This document shows positions 1-8,560 of a stretch of DNA of 64,000 bases, piece after piece. The stretch comes from CBDCYS01 sp965226245 (lineage in GTDB: Bacteria > Acidobacteriota > Terriglobia > Bryobacterales > UBA6623). Each line of letters opens with the position of its first letter. Position 1 is the stretch's first letter. Where the stretch lies: contig CBDDCL010000014.1 of assembly GCA_965226245.1 (NCBI GenBank), positions 1 to 64,000 on the forward strand, written 5' to 3'. The position numbers and the translations under genes are program-made. Under the pieces are notes generated by a model. The model did no database searches, had not been told where the DNA came from, and saw only the letters and a list, made by a program, of their open reading frames with translations.

Positions 1-74
1 AAGCCGTAACCGTAAATTCCGCTCAGTAGGATCAGGGTGATCCACAGAGAAGGAAAGCTCACCGCCGTCTTCAC
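1..74 (-). CDS. N-terminus of a membrane protein, cut by window edge
   Basis: A reading frame opens at a GTG (complement of 72-74) and runs off the left edge of the window. It begins MKTAVSFPSLWITLILLSG, a short positive start followed by a hydrophobic segment, as expected for a membrane or exported protein. Its GTG overlaps the TGA of the upstream glycosyltransferase fusion as GTGA, so the two are probably translationally coupled. Only about 24 residues are visible and the family cannot be named. Confidence 0.5.
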   Translation of the reverse strand, partial: MKTAVSFPSLWITLILLSGIYGYG

Positions 75-1729
75 GGTTTCTGTACGACCATCATGCGCTG
101 CGTGAAGATAAGCGGCCACAGAGTCTTTTCAAACAGCACTTTTCCGCAATCTTTGAGGGATTCGACAACCTCCTCACGATCCAGGGGCCGTTCGTCAGGG
201 AACTTCCACAGGCCCGCGCCTTCGCACAGAAACCGTGCAAAGCGGTAGAGAAGAGTAGGCGTTGGGTACGAGATGATGGCGATGCCGCCCTGTTTGAGAA
301 GATCGAAATGAGCCCGGATCGCGCGGTGAGTGCCGGCGGGTTCGAAGTGCTCAATCAGCCCCACGCTGAAAACCACGTCCGCCTGCAAGTCGAAATTCAG
401 GCTGAGACAGTCCGCATCGTGGAGAATGATGTTTCGGCGGCTGTCAAAACGCCGGCGCAGCAAATCGAGGCCGAACTGATTACTGTCCACCACGTGGTAA
501 GTCCCCGGATGGAATTCCGCCATGATGCGGTCCAGGAAACAACTATTGGCGCCGCCGATTTCAACGATGGAATCTGTCCCGCGAAGGCCCCCGAATTGCT
601 TCAGCACCCTGACGATCACGGACTCGGTGTATTTCCGGGTCAGCTTGGCCGTGAACGGTGTGGAAGTGTAGTAGCGGTCCCAGTCCGTAGCGCCGGACCA
701 CTCTGTTGGCCGTGTAAACACGAAATGCCGCTGTAGAGCAAAGTTGGCTATGAACAGGGCGCTCTCGGCCGCCAGCTTTGCCCAGACAACCTCCACGGAC
801 AAATGGGTATGGATGAAATTGATCAGGACGTAGGAAACAGCGCCACTCGCCGCCACCAGCAGCAAATACTTCGGCAGGGTGGCCGAACGTCTTTCCCGCG
901 AGAGGAAAACGGCCCCGTGGGCCAAAGGGTAGTTGAACAGCACGGCCACAAGCCGTCCTATGATTTGAGCGTAGAGGATGCTGGAGAGGGCAAAGAACGC
1001 CAGCACAAACGCGAGGTTGTCTACGATCGCCGTGGCCAGCGACAGGAAGCTAAATCGAAGCAGGACAAAGTAGATTCGCAAGGAATCGAGCAACGGGTTG
1101 AAGTGGGACGTCGGGTTGCCCGACTCGTAGATGGTGCGGATAGGCACTTCTTGAAGCGGGCAAGCCTGGCGCTTACACGCCAATAACATGTCCAGCTCAA
1201 ACTCATAACCCGTGGAAGGCAGCCGCAGCAGTGCGGGCAGCATCTTGCGCGGAATACCGCGGAGCCCGGTTTGGGTATCGGAAAGTCTTTGCCCCGTAGT
1301 CAGGAAGAAAGTCAATCGCGTGGCTTGGTTTCCGAAGCGGCTGCGCAGGGGAACGTCACTTCCGAACCGCCTCACACCCAGAATCAGTTGATCGGGCTGT
1401 GCGAGAAGCGCCTCTGCCACTTTGCGGGCATCTTCGGGATGGTGCTGGCCGTCCGCATCCATCGTGACGACTCCCATACAGTCAGGGAGGGAACACAAGA
1501 TGAAGTTGATGCCCGTCTTCAGGGCCGCGCCCTTGCCAACATTCACATAATGCCGGAGAACATGCACTCGTGGCACGCGGGCCACTGCCTCAAAGCAAGG
1601 CTCGTACTCGGGCGCACTCCCGTCGTTAACGATGACAATCGCCGAGTAGGGTTGTTGGGCAATTGTTTCGACGAGATCAACAAGCGCCCGCCCGGGCTGT
1701 AACGCGGGAATCAGAACCGCTAGATTCAC
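71..1729 (-). CDS. GT2 glycosyltransferase-GtrA-methyltransferase fusion protein
   Basis: This 552-residue protein appears to join three units. Residues 1-215 are a family 2 glycosyltransferase of the dolichyl-phosphate-mannose-synthase type: IVIVNDGS nucleotide-binding start, TMDADGQHHPED with the DxD metal site, and DTQTGLRG. Residues 220-340 look like a GtrA-type four-helix membrane domain (NLAFVLAFFALSS, RLVAVLFNYPLA, ending NFALQRHFVF). Residues 345-552 are a class I SAM methyltransferase (motif I VEIGGANSCF, then HDADCLSLNF and FSVGLIEHFE). GT2-GtrA pairs make or flip polyprenyl-phosphate-sugars at the inner membrane; the methyltransferase may modify the same sugar or lipid, which is inference. 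The gene is followed by a coupled membrane-protein gene. Confidence 0.85.
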   Translation of the reverse strand: MNLAVLIPALQPGRALVDLVETIAQQPYSAIVIVNDGSAPEYEPCFEAVARVPRVHVLRHYVNVGKGAALKTGINFILCSLPDCMGVVTMDADGQHHPEDARKVAEALLAQPDQLILGVRRFGSDVPLRSRFGNQATRLTFFLTTGQRLSDTQTGLRGIPRKMLPALLRLPSTGYEFELDMLLACKRQACPLQEVPIRTIYESGNPTSHFNPLLDSLRIYFVLLRFSFLSLATAIVDNLAFVLAFFALSSILYAQIIGRLVAVLFNYPLAHGAVFLSRERRSATLPKYLLLVAASGAVSYVLINFIHTHLSVEVVWAKLAAESALFIANFALQRHFVFTRPTEWSGATDWDRYYTSTPFTAKLTRKYTESVIVRVLKQFGGLRGTDSIVEIGGANSCFLDRIMAEFHPGTYHVVDSNQFGLDLLRRRFDSRRNIILHDADCLSLNFDLQADVVFSVGLIEHFEPAGTHRAIRAHFDLLKQGGIAIISYPTPTLLYRFARFLCEGAGLWKFPDERPLDREEVVESLKDCGKVLFEKTLWPLIFTQRMMVVQKP

Positions 1730-1774
1730 ACCACCGATTATCGCCTATGATCCACGCCATCTCCGCGTCACGCT

Positions 1775-2110
1775 TTACCGCCGTAGCGCGGACAGGTGGT
1801 TTTCCTCAACGCTCCGGCGGAAAGCCGGCCAGTCGTTGGCCATCGCCGGCGAGAGTTCAAGCAGCTTGGTCGCCAAGTCCTCGGCTTCGCTAAATGCGAT
1901 CCGCAGTTCTCCGGGCCGCAACGCAATGCCGACGGAAAGATTCCCGAGGCATCGCGATCGGCCGAGGGAAGCGCTAAGCTTCTGTGCCGGCGCGATTTGG
2001 TCAGCGGTCATGCGCGGTCGGACAATGTCCTTGCCCTCGACGGCATTCTTGTTGCCTTGCGCCGCGGCAAGGTTCAAACAGGCATAGGCGAGCACGTAAT
2101 CCTCCGGCAC
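1775..2110 (-). pseudogene. Sel1-repeat remnant joined to tail of the 33-kb hypothetical family
   Basis: The first ~45 residues (EDYVLAYACLNLAAAQGN ... MTADQIAPAQKL) match the consensus of a C-terminal Sel1 repeat. The last ~50 residues (SVGIALRPGELRIAFS ... MANDWPAFRR) closely match the C-terminus of the 173-aa protein at 32968-33489. No full Sel1 domain precedes it: the frame enters from sequence belonging to the opposite-strand MORN stub. I read it as a recombinant fragment rather than a working gene. Confidence 0.55.
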
Positions 2111-2127
2111 GCCGCTGGGTCTGGTGC

Positions 2128-2256
2128 GGCGACGTTGGGAACGTAGGGGAAGGGTCCTATGTGGACGGCGAGCGGCACGGTTGCTGGATCGAGCGCAGAG
2201 CGGACGGGAGCGTATCGGAACGGACCTGGGTGAACGGCTTGCCGCAGCGGCGCTAA
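2128..2256 (+). pseudogene. MORN-repeat C-terminal remnant
   Basis: The frame reads GEGSYVDGERHGCWIERRADG then a second, weaker unit and a stop. Y-VDG-RHG-W is the signature of MORN/YwqK-type repeats, normally found in long tandem arrays. Only about 1.5 repeats are left and there is no plausible start, so this is the end of a gene whose body is gone. It is back-to-back with the Sel1 stub. Confidence 0.5.
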
Positions 2257-2284
2257 TCGCCCGCCGGCGCCTCCGCCGGGGATG

Positions 2285-2311
2285 GCCCGATAAGAGAAGA
2301 CTTTATCGGGC
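2285..2311. repeat. Short hairpin
   Basis: Arms GCCCGATAA (2285-2293) and TTTATCGGGC (2302-2311) form a stem with an eight-base loop. No T-run follows on either strand, so I do not call a terminator. The surrounding 2257-2450 holds no gene I recognise. Confidence 0.4.
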
Positions 2312-2450
2312 TGTGGGAGAAGGAACCTCGATGGAAAAGACGGGTATTCGAGAGCTCTCAATTCACCCATCCCGTACGGGCGAACGTGCCTGACGCGGGC
2401 CGGGGAGCGGAGCGGCGCAATCTCCGCCTGGACGGCGAGCCCAGCAGCCA

Positions 2451-2581
2451 TTGGCGCGTCCCAAAAACGATGGTTCCGGTTTCGAGACGTTTTAGAATAA
2501 AGAGACGAATAAAGAGACGGCCTCGAACCCCTTGAACGGAACTTAAAGTATGCCCACGGAAACCGTCCTGGAATCGAACGA
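2451..2581 (+). promoter_or_regulatory. Resolvase upstream / putative res region, diverged copy
   Basis: This stretch aligns with 42219-42350 with about 12 mismatches in 131 bp. It has two tandem 12-mers starting GAATAAAGAG (2495-2518). In the related copy the same segment lies between divergent Tn3 tnpA and tnpR, where Tn3-family res sites usually sit. Here tnpA is missing: similarity stops at the tnpA start codon. The MITE at 2582 cuts this region off from its resolvase gene. Confidence 0.45.
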
Positions 2582-2856
2582 GTGGGGTATCCATTTGACT
2601 CAGGTAGCCACAAGATGTTGTGGTCGCGCGAAAGCATCTACCAAGAAGCGAATCCCGAGGTTACTGCTCTGGCGCGGCGTGGGGCTGCGTAGCGCGTCCG
2701 ATTCTCGGAGTTGCCGCCCGAAGGCTGCCACCGCAATGAATTCGCGTGTGGGTCGGCTTGGCGGCCACTCGCACGATTCTCGCAATCTCACATTCCTGTT
2801 CCGGAGCCGCGAGGCCACAACCCATAGGGTGTACCTGAATGAAGTGGATACCCCAC
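2582..2856. mobile_element. IS1595-type miniature element (MITE) with 8-bp target duplication
   Basis: The 275-bp insert starts GTGGGGTATCCATTTGACTC and ends with the inverted equivalent (GAGTGGATACCCCAC-like, exact GGATACCCCAC). It is flanked by perfect 8-bp direct repeats TCGAACGA at 2574-2581 and 2857-2864. The tips match those of the IS1595 element at 56655-57684, which also makes an 8-bp duplication. No transposase is inside. The empty site is visible in the second copy at 42344-42350. The right tip supplies the ATG used by the resolvase gene. Confidence 0.8.
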
Positions 2857-3444
2857 TCGAACGATATTGAGACGGTGGCGCCGGCCCGCGTGGGTGACAC
2901 CCTGGGCTACGCTCGCGTCTCGACCCACGAACAGAATCCCGACGCCCAGAGCGACCGGCTCATTGAGGCTGGCGCCATTCGCGTCTTCACCGACATCGTC
3001 TCGGGTAAGCGCTTCGACCGCCCTGCCTTGGCCGAGCTCATCGATCACGCCCGACCCGGGGACCGTCTCTGCATCATTCGCCTCGACCGGCTCGGACGCT
3101 CACTCAGGGAGCTGCTCGAAACCGTCGACGGCCTCAAGGCCCGCGGCATCCACCTGATCAGCCTCGAGGAGCGCCTCGACACCTCGTCCGCGGCCGGTGA
3201 ACTCGTGTTCCACGTCTTCGGCTCCATCGCGCACTTCGAACGCCGGCTCATCTCCGAGCGTACCCGCGACGGCATCGCCGCCGCCAGGAAACGCGGGCGA
3301 ACACCGGGCCGACCGCCGCTCGACCCGGAGACGGTTTCCGCCGCTGAGAAACTCATCGCGGCCGGATTGTCACCCGCTCGAGCCGCAAAACAGCTTGGCA
3401 TTGGCAGGGCAACGGCTTACAGAATCGCAAAGGCGCTGCGTTGA
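2839..3444 (+). CDS. tnpR: Tn3-type serine resolvase, copy 1 (start supplied by MITE)
   Basis: A 201-residue small serine recombinase. The catalytic serine lies in YARVSTHEQN, followed by IIRLDRLGRSLREL and the helix-E region FGSIAHFERRLISERTRDG, with a C-terminal Hin-type helix-turn-helix (AAKQLGIGRATAYRIAKALR). It would resolve cointegrates or invert/delete DNA between res sites. The first residues MKWIPHS come from the MITE tip; the second copy instead starts MHPETVPET before the shared NDIETV. From residue 8 on the two proteins are identical, so the insertion swapped the N-terminus without breaking the frame. Confidence 0.9.
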   Translation: MKWIPHSNDIETVAPARVGDTLGYARVSTHEQNPDAQSDRLIEAGAIRVFTDIVSGKRFDRPALAELIDHARPGDRLCIIRLDRLGRSLRELLETVDGLKARGIHLISLEERLDTSSAAGELVFHVFGSIAHFERRLISERTRDGIAAARKRGRTPGRPPLDPETVSAAEKLIAAGLSPARAAKQLGIGRATAYRIAKALR

Positions 3445-3932
3445 AGTCGAAACCGAGGCCCTTCGGTCCCTTAGAGTAATTCTACGAACAAACCTTGCGA
3501 TGACCCCCGGAATGCCCGGACCCAGGCTGCTGTGAGGACGGCCTCGAATGCGCTGCGGGATTTTGCGACTAGCAATAGCAAGTGACACACATCCGAGACC
3601 ACGCAGCGGAGCGTCAGAAGGCAGTGCAGGAAGCCTGAAGTAAGGCTGGATGAGACCCGCATAACGCTCAAGATCGCACGTCGGGACTTGTCGTCAAATC
3701 AAGAATTTCGAGAATTGCGGTTGGGGTAGAATATTTGCGGACCACACGGGCTGTCAACAAGCGGATGATCCAGAACAGAACCTCGATCATGAGCGTGCAG
3801 CTATCAGGCTGAAAAGTCAACGGATTTGAGGACGGATGAGCTTTTGGCGAAGGACACCTATCATGCCGCAGCTGGTTTCACTCTGTGTGTGTCCTGTATA
3901 CTATATGACATTCTTTGAGGGTCATCACGAGA
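3445..3932. other. Non-coding stretch between resolvase and TPR gene
   Basis: I see no convincing gene. A TATACT box in TGTATACTATATGAC (3895-3909) lies about 25-35 bp before the TPR start and could be a promoter -10; no good -35 is obvious. The same sequence recurs at 42931-43418. Confidence 0.4.
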
Positions 3933-5333
3933 GTGAGCTACGTTAAGAGTTTCCTTAAGAATCAAAACTGGTTCGTGATTTCTCTCGCAGCTCTTTTGGG
4001 CACTCCTCCCGCCATCGCCCAAGCCGAACGGTGGAAGGAGTACATGGCTGCTGCCGACCGGGCTTCGGGGCACGGAAGATACGCCCAAGCAGAGAAGCTC
4101 ATGCGGGCTGCTCTCGATGAAGTGGAGAGGCTTGGTCCTCACGACTCTCGCCTCGCCACCACCCTGAACAACCTGGCATTTTTGTATCAAAGTCAGGGAA
4201 GGCTGACCGAGGCGGAGCCTCTACATAGACGTGCCTTAGCTATCCGCCAGAAAACCCTTGGGTCCGCTCACCCTCACGTGGCCACGAGCCTCAACAACCT
4301 GGGAGGCCTTTATCGTAGCCAGAAAAAGTACGCTGAGGCTAAATCAGCATTCAAACAAGCAGTTGCAATTTGGGAGCAGACTCTCGGCGACGAACAACCA
4401 CAGGTGGCCACAGGGCTCAGTAACTTGGCGGGGATCTACGACATCCAGGGACATTACTCTAAAGCTGAGCTTTTGTACAGGCGCGCTCTGGCGATCCAGA
4501 AGAAGGCCCTCGGTCAGAAACACCCGGACGCAGCCACAACCCTTACCAGCTTAGGAGAACTTTACCGCAATCGGGGGAAGTACCCACATGCTGAATCAGC
4601 CTTCCAAGAGGCCTTGGCAATCTGGCAAAAGACCTTCGGCCCGGAGCATCCCAACGTCGCAATGAGCTTGAATAACCTAGCACTTCTTTACCGCACCCAG
4701 AAAAGATACATGGAAGCTGAGCAACTGTACGGGCGCTCTGTGACGATCGCGGAAAAAACTCTCGGGCCGGGCCACCCCAACGTAGCTCGAACTCTTTACA
4801 ACTTAGCCGCGCTTTATAGTGCTCAGGGAAAGTACAGCGAGGCTGAGCCCCTGCATCGGCGTTCTTTGGCCATTGAGGAAAAAACTCTGGGATCGGAGCA
4901 CCCAAGAGTGGCTGAGAGTCGGAGGGACTTGGCGTTACTTTGTCGCACAAGAAGAAAGTACATCGAAGCCGAACGCTTGTACAAGCAGGCTTTGGCTACA
5001 CAAGAAATGGTTCTAGGTGCAGAGCACCTCGAAGTTGCCATCACCCTGAGCAACTTAGCGCTGCTCTACCGAGTCCAGGCGAGATACGGTGAAGCGGAGC
5101 CTTTGTACAGTCGTACTTTGGCAATTGAGGAGGAGGGTCTCGGGCCAGAACACCTGCGGGTGGCAACGACACTCAGTCAGTTAGCAGGACTCCACAGTAC
5201 GCTCGGAGATTACAAGCAAGCAGAAGTCTTTTATCGTCGTGCTCTTGCAATCCGAGAAAAGGCGCTTGGACCGAACCACGGTGATGTCAAGGCTCTTCGT
5301 GTAAGTTTGGAGGAACTAAAAGAAAAGTTGTGA
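3933..5333 (+). CDS. Secreted kinesin-light-chain-type TPR protein, copy 1
   Basis: About 466 residues. A signal peptide (FLKNQNWFVISLAALLG ... AIAQA) is followed by some nine or ten 42-residue TPR units of the kinesin-light-chain type, each like AEPLHRRALAI-KTLG-HP-VA-SLNNLA-LY. Such solenoids bind partner proteins; export is inferred from the signal. I chose GTG 3933, preceded by GAGGG, over TTG 3915, which lacks a ribosome site. The gene lies 170 bp before the CRTAC1-type gene in the same direction, an order repeated by the unrelated pair at 14.2-17.5 kb. Confidence 0.85.
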   Translation: MSYVKSFLKNQNWFVISLAALLGTPPAIAQAERWKEYMAAADRASGHGRYAQAEKLMRAALDEVERLGPHDSRLATTLNNLAFLYQSQGRLTEAEPLHRRALAIRQKTLGSAHPHVATSLNNLGGLYRSQKKYAEAKSAFKQAVAIWEQTLGDEQPQVATGLSNLAGIYDIQGHYSKAELLYRRALAIQKKALGQKHPDAATTLTSLGELYRNRGKYPHAESAFQEALAIWQKTFGPEHPNVAMSLNNLALLYRTQKRYMEAEQLYGRSVTIAEKTLGPGHPNVARTLYNLAALYSAQGKYSEAEPLHRRSLAIEEKTLGSEHPRVAESRRDLALLCRTRRKYIEAERLYKQALATQEMVLGAEHLEVAITLSNLALLYRVQARYGEAEPLYSRTLAIEEEGLGPEHLRVATTLSQLAGLHSTLGDYKQAEVFYRRALAIREKALGPNHGDVKALRVSLEELKEKL

Positions 5334-5504
5334 GCTGCAAGCCCAGTTTCTCAGCTTGATGACTTCTTGAAGAGACCTCACGCAGCAGGTGTCAGAGAAG
5401 GCCCCAGCGAGTCGAGGCCATGCAATTGCTGCTGGCGTGTTGTTGAGTGCCTTGGCTGGTGTTCTCTATTCCTATTTCTCTTCGTGTAAGCAAGGGATGA
5501 AACG

Positions 5505-7229
5505 TTGAGCCGTTGCGTTGTTCAACGAGTTAGCGTGCCAACTGAAAAGAGGCGCTGCCTTATCCTTCTCATCGCTCTGTCTCTTGCCGTGGAGGGAAAG
5601 CGAGCATTACCTAACCAGATATTCCCGTTTCGCAACGTGACAGCCGACTCGGGAATCGAGTTCCGGTTGGAGAATTTTCCCACGCCGGAGAGATATCTCA
5701 TCGAGACGATCATGGGCGGCTGCGCCTTTCTGGACTACGACGGTGATGGGCTTCTAGACATCTTCCTTGTCAATGGAGCAGCGATTCAAGTTTCACCAGG
5801 AAAGCCCCCACACTTCGACAAGTCCGAGCCGCGATATTGGAACCGCCTGTACCGGAATTTAGGGGGAGGCCGGTTTCAGGACGTCACCGAGCAGGCAGGA
5901 GTGCGAGGGACTGGATACGGAATGGGAGTAGCCGTCGGAGATTATGACAACGATGGGAGTCCTGATCTTTACGTCACGAACTACGGACAGAATGAATTGT
6001 TCCACAATGAAACAGACGGCACTTTTCAGAACGTAACCGCTGTCAGTGGGGTGGGTGCAGGAGGGTTTTCCACCAGTGCCGCTTTCCTCGATTTTGACCG
6101 AGACGGGTTTCTCGACCTGTATGTGGCCCGATATGTGGACTGGTCCTTTGAGAACAACCGGTTCTGTGGAACGCCCGAAACGAGAGATTATTGTCATCCA
6201 GACTACTTCGACGGTGTGCCCGACCTACTGTTTCGCAACAACGGAGACAGTACTTTCACCGATGTCTCAACGACCATGGGAATCGCTCTGCCGTCGGGCA
6301 AAGGACTCGGAGTGGCCATTGGTGATATGGACCGCGATGGCTGGCTTGACATCTACGTTGCCAATGACTCAGTGCCTTGCTTCCTTTTTCGCAACCGGAA
6401 GGGAGAGGCTTTTGAGGAGATTGGCCTTTCTTCGTCGAGTTCCCACAATGCAGATGGCGAGGCGTTTTCCGGTATGGGTGTGGATTTCGCCGATTACGAC
6501 GACGACGGGTGGCCTGATATTTTCGTCACAGCACTTTCGCTTGAGGGTTTTGTTCTGTTTCGAAATCGTGAGGGCCAGGCCTTTAGCGATGTCGCAGAGC
6601 ACACCGGAGTTAAGAAGGCAAGCTATGTCCTTTCTGGTTGGGGAACAAAGTTTCTTGATTTCAACAACGACGGCTGGAAAGACCTTTTCGTGGCAAATGG
6701 GCACGTCATGCGACACATCCAAGCACGGGACCCAACGGTACGCTACGCTCAACCCTTTTTGATGCTCGAGAATGTGCAAGGTGTGTTTGTTGATGTGACT
6801 GCTGCCGCCGGCCCGGTGTTCCAGCAGCCCTGGGCCGGTCGTGGCGCGGCTTTCGGTGACTATGACAACGACGGCGATGTCGACATCCTGGTGCAGGTCT
6901 TGGGCGGGCGGCCTCAGCTGCTCGAGAACCTCGCTGGGAGCAAGAATCACTGGTTAGGTCTTGAGCTGGTTGGAACCAAAAGCAACCACGATGCGATCGG
7001 TGCCACCATCAGAACCTTGAACGACCGCGGCGAGAGTCAGTATTTTATGGTGCACCGCACATCCAGTTATCTAGCCAGTAACGACCCAAGAATTATCGTT
7101 GGGCTAAAGGACGCAGAGGTAGCGTCGATCGAGATCACTTGGCCTTCCGGTCAGATACAGAAACTCATAGCACCGGCCATCAACCGCTACATAAGAAATC
7201 TCCGAGAGATGCCTCAACCGCAGAAATGA
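5505..7229 (+). CDS. CRTAC1-type FG-GAP/ASPIC-UnbV protein, copy 1
   Basis: A 574-residue protein with an N-terminal hydrophobic export signal (CLILLIALSLAVEG). It has at least six FG-GAP/VCBS units with calcium-type loops: DYDGDGLLD, DYDNDGSPD, DFDRDGFLD, DMDRDGWLD, DYDDDGWPD, DFNNDGWKD, DYDNDGDVD. The C-terminus is ASPIC/UnbV-like (NHWLGLELVGTKSNHDAIGA ... IEITWPSGQIQKL). The family is predicted to form a beta-propeller outside the cytoplasm; substrate unknown. The start is TTG 5505, or GTG 5535, which still leaves the signal. It pairs with the upstream TPR gene. Confidence 0.88.
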   Translation: MSRCVVQRVSVPTEKRRCLILLIALSLAVEGKRALPNQIFPFRNVTADSGIEFRLENFPTPERYLIETIMGGCAFLDYDGDGLLDIFLVNGAAIQVSPGKPPHFDKSEPRYWNRLYRNLGGGRFQDVTEQAGVRGTGYGMGVAVGDYDNDGSPDLYVTNYGQNELFHNETDGTFQNVTAVSGVGAGGFSTSAAFLDFDRDGFLDLYVARYVDWSFENNRFCGTPETRDYCHPDYFDGVPDLLFRNNGDSTFTDVSTTMGIALPSGKGLGVAIGDMDRDGWLDIYVANDSVPCFLFRNRKGEAFEEIGLSSSSSHNADGEAFSGMGVDFADYDDDGWPDIFVTALSLEGFVLFRNREGQAFSDVAEHTGVKKASYVLSGWGTKFLDFNNDGWKDLFVANGHVMRHIQARDPTVRYAQPFLMLENVQGVFVDVTAAAGPVFQQPWAGRGAAFGDYDNDGDVDILVQVLGGRPQLLENLAGSKNHWLGLELVGTKSNHDAIGATIRTLNDRGESQYFMVHRTSSYLASNDPRIIVGLKDAEVASIEITWPSGQIQKLIAPAINRYIRNLREMPQPQK

Positions 7230-7230
7230 G

Positions 7231-8499
7231 AGATATTGTTAAATGTTGTGGATGGGCGAGGTCAGGCGGCGTTTTCCTGAACCATCAATCCATCCTTGAA
7301 AACCTTTTCCTCTAAGACATGAACAATCACTTCCGAACCGTTCAGGCGTCGCCAGTGGCGCTCGGCTTGGCGGGCCAGCATGAAGAGCATCGTTAACGAC
7401 GCTTCGCGGCTGCCACAACCCTTCGTTCGTCGCTGCCGCAAACGGACCGTCGCAAAGGTGGACTCGATCGGGTTCGTCGTCCGCAAGTGCCCCCAGTGCT
7501 CGGCCGGAAAGTCGTAGAAAGCCAGCAGCACTTGGCGGTCTTTTTCCAGGCACTCGACCGCTTTGGGGAACTTCTTCTCGTATAGGTTCTTGAAACGGTC
7601 CAGAGCGGCCTCCGCCGTCTGCCGACTCTCGGCAAGATAGATGTCGCGCAGCGCCTGCTTGGCTTTGCCCTGCATGCTCTGCGGCAGCTTATTGAGCACG
7701 TTGGCCGTCTTGTGGAGCCAGCAGCGTTGCTCACCGGTCGCCGGATAGACTTTCCGCAGTGCCGCCCAAAACCCCATCGCTCCGTCGCCCACCGCCAACT
7801 TCGGCGGCAGCTCGAGCCCCTGCCGTTTCAAGTCCTCCAGCAACTCCTGCCACGACAGTTCGCTTTCGCGAAAGCCGTCGTGCACCGCCAGCAGTTGCTT
7901 GCGACCGTCTTCGAGTGCTCCCATCACAACCAGCAAACACTGCCGTTCATCGTCCAGACGAACATTCGAGTAGATGCCATCGGCCCAAATGTAAACAAAC
8001 CGCTGGCCGCTGAGGTCACGCTTTGACCAAGCCTCGTACTCGCGGCGCCAGACGTCTTTGAGACGCACCACCGTCGTCGCCGACAGGCCCGGAGCGTCGG
8101 GCCCCAGCAAGGCCTCCAGCGCTTCGCTGAAATCGCCCGTCGAGATCCCTTTCAGGTACAACCAGGGGATCAACTCCTCCACACTCTTCGTGCGCCGCAG
8201 ATACGGCGGCAGGATCTGGGAAGTGAAACGAAAGCGCCGGCCCTGCTCATCGACTCGGCGATCGTCGACCCGCGGCGCCTGGATCTTCAGCTGACCCACG
8301 CCGCTGACGATGGTGCGCTCGCGGGCGTGACCGTTGCGCACCACCAGCCGCCGGCCGTCCTGGTCGACTTCGTGCTGATGCGTTTCGATGTAGGCGGTCA
8401 CTTCGGCTTCCACGGCCTTGACGAGCATCTGGCGCGCTCCTTGGCGCAGCACCTCATCCAAGGGCGAGCGTTCCTTTCCATCAATGACTTGGCTGTCAA
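7231..8499 (-). mobile_element. IS256-family element, 5' end replaced by IS21 (copy 1)
   Basis: The 3' tip (GAGATATTGTTAAATGTTGT from 7231) is shared with 46717 and with the fragment at 59256, which marks the element boundary. The other tip is not seen because the IS21 element begins at about 8500, at the transposase start. Confidence 0.75.
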
Positions 8500-8521
8500 G
8501 GGCGGAGTAAATTTGGACCAC
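7262..8521 (-). CDS. IS256-family (mutator type) transposase, copy 1
   Basis: A 419-residue DDE transposase with first D in YIWADGIYSNVR, second D in LAVGDGAMGFWAAL, HK in CWLHKTANVLNKLPQ and E in TNPIESTFATVRLRQRRTKG. This is normal length for the family. The GTG start and first residues (VQIYSA) are encoded by the IS21 terminal repeat; the native start has been lost, so expression is uncertain. It differs from copy 2 by S10T. Confidence 0.9.
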   Translation of the reverse strand: MVQIYSALDSQVIDGKERSPLDEVLRQGARQMLVKAVEAEVTAYIETHQHEVDQDGRRLVVRNGHARERTIVSGVGQLKIQAPRVDDRRVDEQGRRFRFTSQILPPYLRRTKSVEELIPWLYLKGISTGDFSEALEALLGPDAPGLSATTVVRLKDVWRREYEAWSKRDLSGQRFVYIWADGIYSNVRLDDERQCLLVVMGALEDGRKQLLAVHDGFRESELSWQELLEDLKRQGLELPPKLAVGDGAMGFWAALRKVYPATGEQRCWLHKTANVLNKLPQSMQGKAKQALRDIYLAESRQTAEAALDRFKNLYEKKFPKAVECLEKDRQVLLAFYDFPAEHWGHLRTTNPIESTFATVRLRQRRTKGCGSREASLTMLFMLARQAERHWRRLNGSEVIVHVLEEKVFKDGLMVQENAA

Positions 8522-8560
8522 TTCGGCGGAGCAAAAGTAGACCAGTTGGTGAAGGGGTAG

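Noticed and set aside
308..736. Plus-strand 142-codon frame inside the glycosyltransferase fusion
   Set aside because: Shadow of the minus-strand coding sequence; no ribosome site and no family signal.
2074..2637. 187-codon minus-strand frame upstream of the resolvase
   Set aside because: It crosses the MORN stub, the resolvase leader and the MITE tip; no protein family and built from unrelated pieces.
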